Shown here piece after piece: positions 5,555 through 9,130 of a stretch of DNA of 9,130 nucleotides. The position numbers and the translations under genes were made by a program. Within the stretch, counting starts at the first letter, position 1. Every line of letters starts with the position of its first letter. Source of the DNA: Paracoccaceae bacterium. GTDB lineage: Bacteria > Pseudomonadota > Alphaproteobacteria > Rhodobacterales > Rhodobacteraceae. The notes under the pieces are model-generated. The model did no database searches, was not told the DNA's origin, and saw nothing but the letters and a program-made list of their open reading frames with translations. The stretch spans positions 1-9,130 of the forward strand of contig SKUV01000310.1 of NCBI GenBank assembly GCA_007129775.1. Direction: 5' to 3'.

Positions 5555-6559
5555 CTACCAGCGCAGCACCGGCGCATCGCCGATAGGCAGCGGGCCCAGC
5601 CGGGTGCGCCCGCCCCGAAAGCTCAGCGGCAGGTCGAGCACGCCGCCCTCCTCCATCGTGGCCAGCGCGTTCGTCCATGTCTCTCCGGCATCGGGGTGCA
5701 ACAGCCCCAGCGCGACGATCCGCGCCATCAGGTCGCGCCAGTCGCGGATGCGCAGATCGAGCCGGCCGGTCAGTTCCCCGTCCGAGGCGACGTTCAGCGT
5801 GCCCGCCCCGTCGATCCGCGCCGCGCCCCAGTCGATGCCCAGCGCCTCGACCGCGATTTCCTCGGGCACCGGGTCCGCCGCGTGATGACGGTCGAGCGGG
5901 GCACGCAGCGCCAACGCCGCCGATACCCGAAGGTCGAGCGGATCGGCCAGCGGCCAATCCTCGGCCCAGTCCGCCCGGTCGAGCCCCAGCGCGGCAAGCG
6001 CGCCGAAATCGGCGCGCAGCCCGCCCAGTTGCGCCTCCAGTTGCAGCCGGTCGGCGGCGCCGGGCGCGGCCTCCAGCGTCAGGTCGAGCGCGGCGAGGGC
6101 CGCGCGCCAGCCGGCGCGGGCATCGACCTCCACTGCCGCCGCGCCGGCGGTCAGGGCAGCGAAAGCCAGCGACGGCCCGTCAAGCCGCAGTTCGGCGCCC
6201 ATGCCACGGCCCCGCAGATCCACCACCTCGTGCCCGCCCAGCATCAGCGTGTGCTGCTCGGCCATGGGCAGCCGCAGCCGCAGCGGAAGATCAGCCTCGA
6301 CCCGCGCCACGGGCGCCGCCCATGACAGCCCGAGGAACGGATCGGCCAGATAGGGTGCGTCGAGTTGCATCACCATCCGCCCCGGAAAACCCGACATCGA
6401 GATCCCGTCATGCCCGGCCAGCCGGCCCGACAGCGTCTGCGCCTCGAACCACGCGGCGGCTTGCTGGCGCGAGTATTCGGCCGCGCCGAACCACAGGCCG
6501 GACCATGCCAGCGCCAGCCCGCCCGCCAGACCCAGAAGACCCTTGCCCAAGAAACCCAC
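5555..6559 (-). CDS. DUF2125-type membrane-anchored envelope protein
   Basis: A 334-residue protein of unknown function. Residues 5-26 form an N-terminal hydrophobic helix (LLGLAGGLALAWSGLWFGAA), which could be a signal anchor or uncleaved signal peptide. The rest is soluble, rich in Leu, Ala and Asp, with many short beta-like stretches and almost no Cys or Lys. The pattern GISMSGFPGRMVMQLDAPYL (52-71), followed by alternating strands, resembles the alphaproteobacterial DUF2125 family. These proteins have AsmA-like or lipid-transfer-like strand patterns, but no activity is established. The start is GTG, with AAGGG 6 bases upstream. It is divergent from the ChaC-type gene with 64 bp between them. 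The family call is from memory of the pattern and should be confirmed by profile search; the periplasmic location is inferred. Confidence 0.75.
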   Translation of the reverse strand: MGFLGKGLLGLAGGLALAWSGLWFGAAEYSRQQAAAWFEAQTLSGRLAGHDGISMSGFPGRMVMQLDAPYLADPFLGLSWAAPVARVEADLPLRLRLPMAEQHTLMLGGHEVVDLRGRGMGAELRLDGPSLAFAALTAGAAAVEVDARAGWRAALAALDLTLEAAPGAADRLQLEAQLGGLRADFGALAALGLDRADWAEDWPLADPLDLRVSAALALRAPLDRHHAADPVPEEIAVEALGIDWGAARIDGAGTLNVASDGELTGRLDLRIRDWRDLMARIVALGLLHPDAGETWTNALATMEEGGVLDLPLSFRGGRTRLGPLPIGDAPVLRW

Positions 6560-6623
6560 TGCCCGCCCTTTTCCCTAACCGTGAAATCGTATCTACAGAT
6601 GGCATCGACGGGGAGCCAGTGCG

Positions 6624-7160
6624 ATGGCAAACACGGATTTGTGGGTTTTCGGCTACGGCAGCCTGATGTGGAACCCGGGCTTTGCCTATGCCGAGCGGCG
6701 TCTGGCCCGGCTGGACGGGTTTCACCGCTCTTTCTGCATGCGCTCGATCCACCACCGCGGCACGCCCGAGGCGCCAGGGCTGGTGCTGGCGCTCGACGCG
6801 CTGCGCGGGTCCTCCTGCGCCGGGGTCGCCTATCGCGTGCCGCCCGCGCAGACCGGGGCGACGCGCGACTATCTGCGCGCGCGCGAACTGGTCTCATCCG
6901 CCTATCTGGAGACCGAGCAGCAGCTTGCGCTGCAGGGGGCGGGCAGCGTGCCCGCGCTGACCTTCATCGTCGATCCCGACCATGTGCAATACTGCGGCGG
7001 GCTCGATCTGGAGGAACAGGCCCGCATCATCGCCCGCGCCGTGGGCGGGCGCGGGCCCAATACCGAATACCTCTGGAACACCGCGGCGCATCTGGTCGAA
7101 TTGGGGATCGAGGATTCCGAATTGTCCTGGCTTGCCGAGAAAGTGCGCGCTTTGGCCTGA
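6624..7160 (+). CDS. ChaC-type gamma-glutamylcyclotransferase
   Basis: A 178-residue cytoplasmic enzyme expected to cleave glutathione (or other gamma-glutamyl compounds) to 5-oxoproline and Cys-Gly. The N-terminal signature FGYGSLMWNPGF (9-20) is the substrate-binding YGSL loop of the family. G-F-H-R-S-F-C at 32-38 and RGTPEAPGLVLAL at 45-57 follow the ChaC pattern. Glu88 in RARELVSSAY is the probable catalytic acid. VDPDHVQY (116-123) and GPNTEYL (144-150) are further ChaC-type motifs. It is shorter than E. coli ChaC because it lacks that protein's N-terminal extension. The ATG at 6624 has GGGGAG 8 bases upstream. No cation antiporter gene (chaA) is nearby, so I leave the gene symbol blank. 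It is a single gene, divergent from DUF2125 and followed by a fresh promoter for the next pair. Confidence 0.92.
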   Translation: MANTDLWVFGYGSLMWNPGFAYAERRLARLDGFHRSFCMRSIHHRGTPEAPGLVLALDALRGSSCAGVAYRVPPAQTGATRDYLRARELVSSAYLETEQQLALQGAGSVPALTFIVDPDHVQYCGGLDLEEQARIIARAVGGRGPNTEYLWNTAAHLVELGIEDSELSWLAEKVRALA

Positions 7161-7191
7161 GCCGCCGGGGTAACGAAAGCCTGAGCCGCCG
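7155..7191 (+). repeat. 13-bp direct repeat at the chaC-type gene stop codon
   Basis: GCCTGAGCCGCCG occurs at 7155-7167, spanning the stop codon, and again at 7179-7191. The offset is 24 bp. The sequence between the copies is not repeated. It may be a small duplication; no function is evident. Confidence 0.6.
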
Positions 7192-7200
7192 CGCCCGGGA

Positions 7201-7217
7201 TGTAAGCGGATTGTAAG
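7201..7217 (+). promoter_or_regulatory. TGTAAG direct repeat upstream of the channel-pair promoter
   Basis: TGTAAG (7201-7206) and TGTAAG (7212-7217) are spaced 11 bp, one helical turn, and the second copy abuts the -35 box. Tandem half-sites at this spacing are typical of OmpR-family response regulators; the GTAA cores resemble the CpxR box of enterobacteria. The repeat is seen directly; the regulator is inference. Confidence 0.4.
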
Positions 7218-7246
7218 TTGGCAGCGGCAGGGCGGTTGCCTATGTT
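7218..7246 (+). promoter_or_regulatory. Sigma70-type promoter of the MotA/ExbB-like and MotB-like pair
   Basis: -35 TTGGCA (7218-7223) and -10 TATGTT (7241-7246) are separated by exactly 17 bases. Transcription would start near 7253, which excludes the upstream in-frame starts at 7218 and 7242 and supports the ATG at 7278, with a leader of about 25 nt. Confidence 0.6.
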
Positions 7247-7277
7247 GGCGCCAGTTTTACGAGGACAGACCCGCCAG

Positions 7278-8471
7278 ATGCGACCCATAGGCGAATCCGA
7301 ACCGCAATTCTCGCATCCCGTGCGGCAGTTGACGATGATGCTGATCGTGCTGGCGCTGGTGGCGGTCGGCGCGTGGCTGGCCTTTCCCCGGGTCGCGGGG
7401 GTGTTTCTGGCCAATATCTGGCTCAACGGGTTCATCGCGCTGGTCTTCGTGATCGGGATCGTGGCCTGTTTCTGGCAGGTGCTGCAACTGTCGTCTTCGG
7501 TCAGCTGGATCGAGGGTTTTGCCGCCGAGCGGCCGGGCCATGACATCACCATCGCGCCGCGCCTTCTGGCGCCGCTGGCGGCGCTGTTGCGCTCGCGCGG
7601 GTCGCGCAGCCATATCTCGGCCTCTTCTGCGCGCTCGATCCTCGATTCGGTGGCCACCCGGATCGATGAAGAGCGTGACATCACCCGCTATATCATCAAC
7701 CTGCTGATCTTTCTGGGCCTGTTGGGCACCTTTTATGGCCTTGCGACCACGGTTCCGGCGGTGGTCGATACGATCCGGTCACTGTCGCCGGCCGAGGGCG
7801 AAAGCGGCGTTGCGGTCTTCGACCGGCTGATGACCGGGCTGGAGGCACAGCTTGGCGGGATGGGCACGGCCTTTTCGACCTCGCTTCTGGGGCTGGCGGG
7901 CTCGCTCGTTGTGGGGCTTCTGGAATTGTTCGCGGGCCACGGCCAGAACCGGTTCTACCGGCAACTGGAGGAATGGCTGTCCTCGATCACCCGCCTCGGC
8001 ACCGTGGGCAGCGAGGGCGAGGGCGGCACGGACCAGACCGCGATGGCGGGCATGCTCGACTACATGGCCGAGCAGATGGATGCGATGCAGGCCATGGCCT
8101 CCGAAGCCACCCGCGCGCGGGCCGAGGCGGAGGCGCGGCTGGGCACGCTGGCGGCGACGATGGAGCGGCTGGCCGAGCGCAGTGCCGACGAGGCCGATAC
8201 CGGCGCCGCGCTGTCGCGGATCGCCGAGGGGCAGGAAAGGCTTGTGGCGCTCATGGCCGAGCGCGCGGAACAGGTCGGCCCCGACGGGCTGGATGCCGAG
8301 GCCCGGATGCGGCTGCGCTCGATCGACGTGCAGCTTGTCCGCATCCTCGAAGAGCTTTCGGCCGGCCGGCTGGAAAGCACCGCGGAATTGCGCAGCGACA
8401 TCGCGCAACTGACCAACGCCATTCGCCAGTCTTCCCGCGGTGCCCCGGTGACCTACGACAGGGGGGGCTGA
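7278..8471 (+). CDS. MotA/TolQ/ExbB-family proton-channel protein with long cytoplasmic tail
   Basis: A 397-residue inner-membrane protein. Predicted membrane helices are at about 20-38, 50-71, 137-160 and 195-219, a four-helix MotA-like layout with both ends cytoplasmic. The third helix carries GLLGTFYGLATTVP (147-160), and the fourth follows GGMGTAFSTSLLGLAG (193-208). These two stretches, with polar Thr/Ser facing the pore, are the hallmark of the MotA/TolQ/ExbB channel. Residues 72-136 form a cytoplasmic loop. Residues 220-386 form a long Ala/Glu/Arg-rich helical tail with coiled-coil character, much longer than in ExbB or TolQ. The ATG at 7278 is chosen from the promoter position; GAGGA lies 12 bases upstream, a rather long spacing. 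The MotB-like partner starts 3 bases after the stop, in the same frame. It is expected to couple proton flow to work on the cell envelope; the target is unknown. Confidence 0.88.
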   Translation: MRPIGESEPQFSHPVRQLTMMLIVLALVAVGAWLAFPRVAGVFLANIWLNGFIALVFVIGIVACFWQVLQLSSSVSWIEGFAAERPGHDITIAPRLLAPLAALLRSRGSRSHISASSARSILDSVATRIDEERDITRYIINLLIFLGLLGTFYGLATTVPAVVDTIRSLSPAEGESGVAVFDRLMTGLEAQLGGMGTAFSTSLLGLAGSLVVGLLELFAGHGQNRFYRQLEEWLSSITRLGTVGSEGEGGTDQTAMAGMLDYMAEQMDAMQAMASEATRARAEAEARLGTLAATMERLAERSADEADTGAALSRIAEGQERLVALMAERAEQVGPDGLDAEARMRLRSIDVQLVRILEELSAGRLESTAELRSDIAQLTNAIRQSSRGAPVTYDRGG

Positions 8472-8474
8472 GCC

Positions 8475-9130
8475 GTGGCCCTCTCCCGCCGCGCCGGCCA
8501 GCGGGTCACGGCCTCGATCTGGCCCGGCTTCGTCGATGCGATGACGGCGCTGCTGCTGGTGCTGTTCTTCGTCATCTCGATCTTCATGATCGTCCAGTTC
8601 ACCCTGCGCGAAACCATCACCACCCAGGACGGAGAGCTTGACGCGCTCGCGGCACAGGTGGCCAACCTGACCGACGCGCTGGGCCTGTCGCGCGAACGGG
8701 TCGGCGTTCTGGAGGGCGAGGTCGCGGGCCTGACCGGCAGCCTCGATCAATCCGAAGCGATGGTGGCGGCGCTGACCGCGCAGGTGGCCCGGACCGAAGG
8801 CGCACTGGCCGCGGCCGAGGGCCGGATCGCCAGTTTCGAGGAGCAGGTCGCAAGCCTTCTGGCCCAGCGCGATACCGCCCGGGCCGAAGGGGCCGCGCTG
8901 GCCGCCGATGTCGCCGCGCTGGAGGATGCGCAGACCCGGCTGATCGGCGAACAGGAGGCGCTGCAACTGGCGCTCGCCCGGGCCCGCGACGAGATCGACG
9001 CGCAGGAAGAGGCCGCGCGCCTCGCCGCCGCCCAGCGCGAGGCGGTGGAGGCCGCGCTGGCCGAGATGCGCGCCCGGGCCGAGGCGGGGGAGGCCTCGCT
9101 CGCCGATGCGCTGGCGCGGCTGAGCGCGGC
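8475..9130 (+). CDS. MotB/ExbD-like stator partner with long coiled coil, N-terminal part
   Basis: Direct translation from GTG 8475 gives 218 codons with no stop before the right edge. After a short basic N-terminus comes WPGFVDAMTALLLVLFFVIS (16-35) and a single membrane helix to about residue 42. Asp21 sits at the start of the helix, in the position of the proton-binding Asp of MotB. From about residue 50 to the edge the protein is a nearly continuous coiled coil rich in Ala, Glu, Leu, Arg and Gln with heptad periodicity, predicted to be periplasmic. A C-terminal OmpA-like peptidoglycan-binding domain is expected by analogy but lies outside the window. The run of G at 8461-8467 serves as ribosome site, 7 bases before the start. 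The 3-base gap to the upstream stop implies translational coupling and a stator-like complex with the channel protein. Confidence 0.85.
   Translation, partial: MALSRRAGQRVTASIWPGFVDAMTALLLVLFFVISIFMIVQFTLRETITTQDGELDALAAQVANLTDALGLSRERVGVLEGEVAGLTGSLDQSEAMVAALTAQVARTEGALAAAEGRIASFEEQVASLLAQRDTARAEGAALAADVAALEDAQTRLIGEQEALQLALARARDEIDAQEEAARLAAAQREAVEAALAEMRARAEAGEASLADALARLSA

Noticed and set aside
5219..6325. Plus-strand 368-codon open frame
   Set aside because: Antisense to the SDR and DUF2125 genes; rich in Arg, Gln and Pro with no motif.
6560..6623. Divergent promoters between DUF2125 and the ChaC-type gene
   Set aside because: No pair of -35 and -10 boxes with acceptable spacing could be found on either strand in these 64 bp, although promoters are expected here.
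7218..7277. Longer start for the channel protein at 7218 or 7242
   Set aside because: Both positions fall inside the predicted promoter; the first is the -35 box itself, and the second overlaps the -10.
7779..8966. Minus-strand 395-codon open frame
   Set aside because: Antisense shadow across both members of the motor pair; the sense frames carry clear family motifs.
7278..9130. Zorya defence system (ZorAB)
   Set aside because: The channel-partner outline is similar, but no ZorC, ZorD or ZorE gene is seen, the left flank is housekeeping, and similar tailed pairs may be ordinary envelope genes; kept only as a comparison.

Overview
The window is GC-rich chromosomal DNA with dense genes, frequent GTG starts and GC-ending codons. 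Its protein families and the tpr-bamB-der gene order suggest an alphaproteobacterium, most likely of the Rhodobacteraceae/Rhodobacterales. This placement is inferred from gene content and composition; there is no rRNA or other phylogenetic marker in the window. No tRNA, rRNA, CRISPR array, insertion sequence or phage gene is visible.

Layout from left to right. Positions 1-722 (minus strand) hold the N-terminal 240 codons of an RND-efflux periplasmic adaptor, which runs off the left edge. Positions 723-1084 are a 362-bp divergent intergenic region. It carries a good minus-strand promoter with a TetR-type palindrome at its start point, a second palindrome in the leader, several GC-rich inverted repeats and a weak plus-strand promoter candidate. 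Positions 1085-4700 (plus strand) form an envelope-biogenesis/ribosome-assembly cluster: a membrane-anchored TPR-like protein (YfgM-like), the outer-membrane lipoprotein BamB and the double GTPase Der. The order matches yfgM-bamB-der of enterobacteria. A hairpin at 4701-4737 separates der from the convergent minus-strand genes: a short-chain dehydrogenase/reductase (4724-5473) and a DUF2125-type membrane-anchored protein (5555-6559). Divergent from the latter is a ChaC-type gamma-glutamylcyclotransferase (6624-7160).

The right end (7161-9130) is the most interesting part. A clear promoter (TTGGCA, 17 bp, TATGTT) is preceded by two TGTAAG repeats 11 bp apart, which resembles an OmpR/CpxR-type site. 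It drives a MotA/TolQ/ExbB-family channel protein with a roughly 180-residue cytoplasmic helical tail. Three bases after its stop codon, and in the same reading frame, begins a MotB-like partner: one membrane helix with a conserved Asp, then a very long coiled coil running off the right edge. The pair is a proton-driven, cell-wall-linked motor module of unassigned job. Its outline resembles ExbB/D, MotA/B and ZorA/B, but no defence genes are visible next to it.

Two real genes run off the window edges, so their N-terminal parts are described from direct translation: the minus-strand adaptor and the MotB-like gene.
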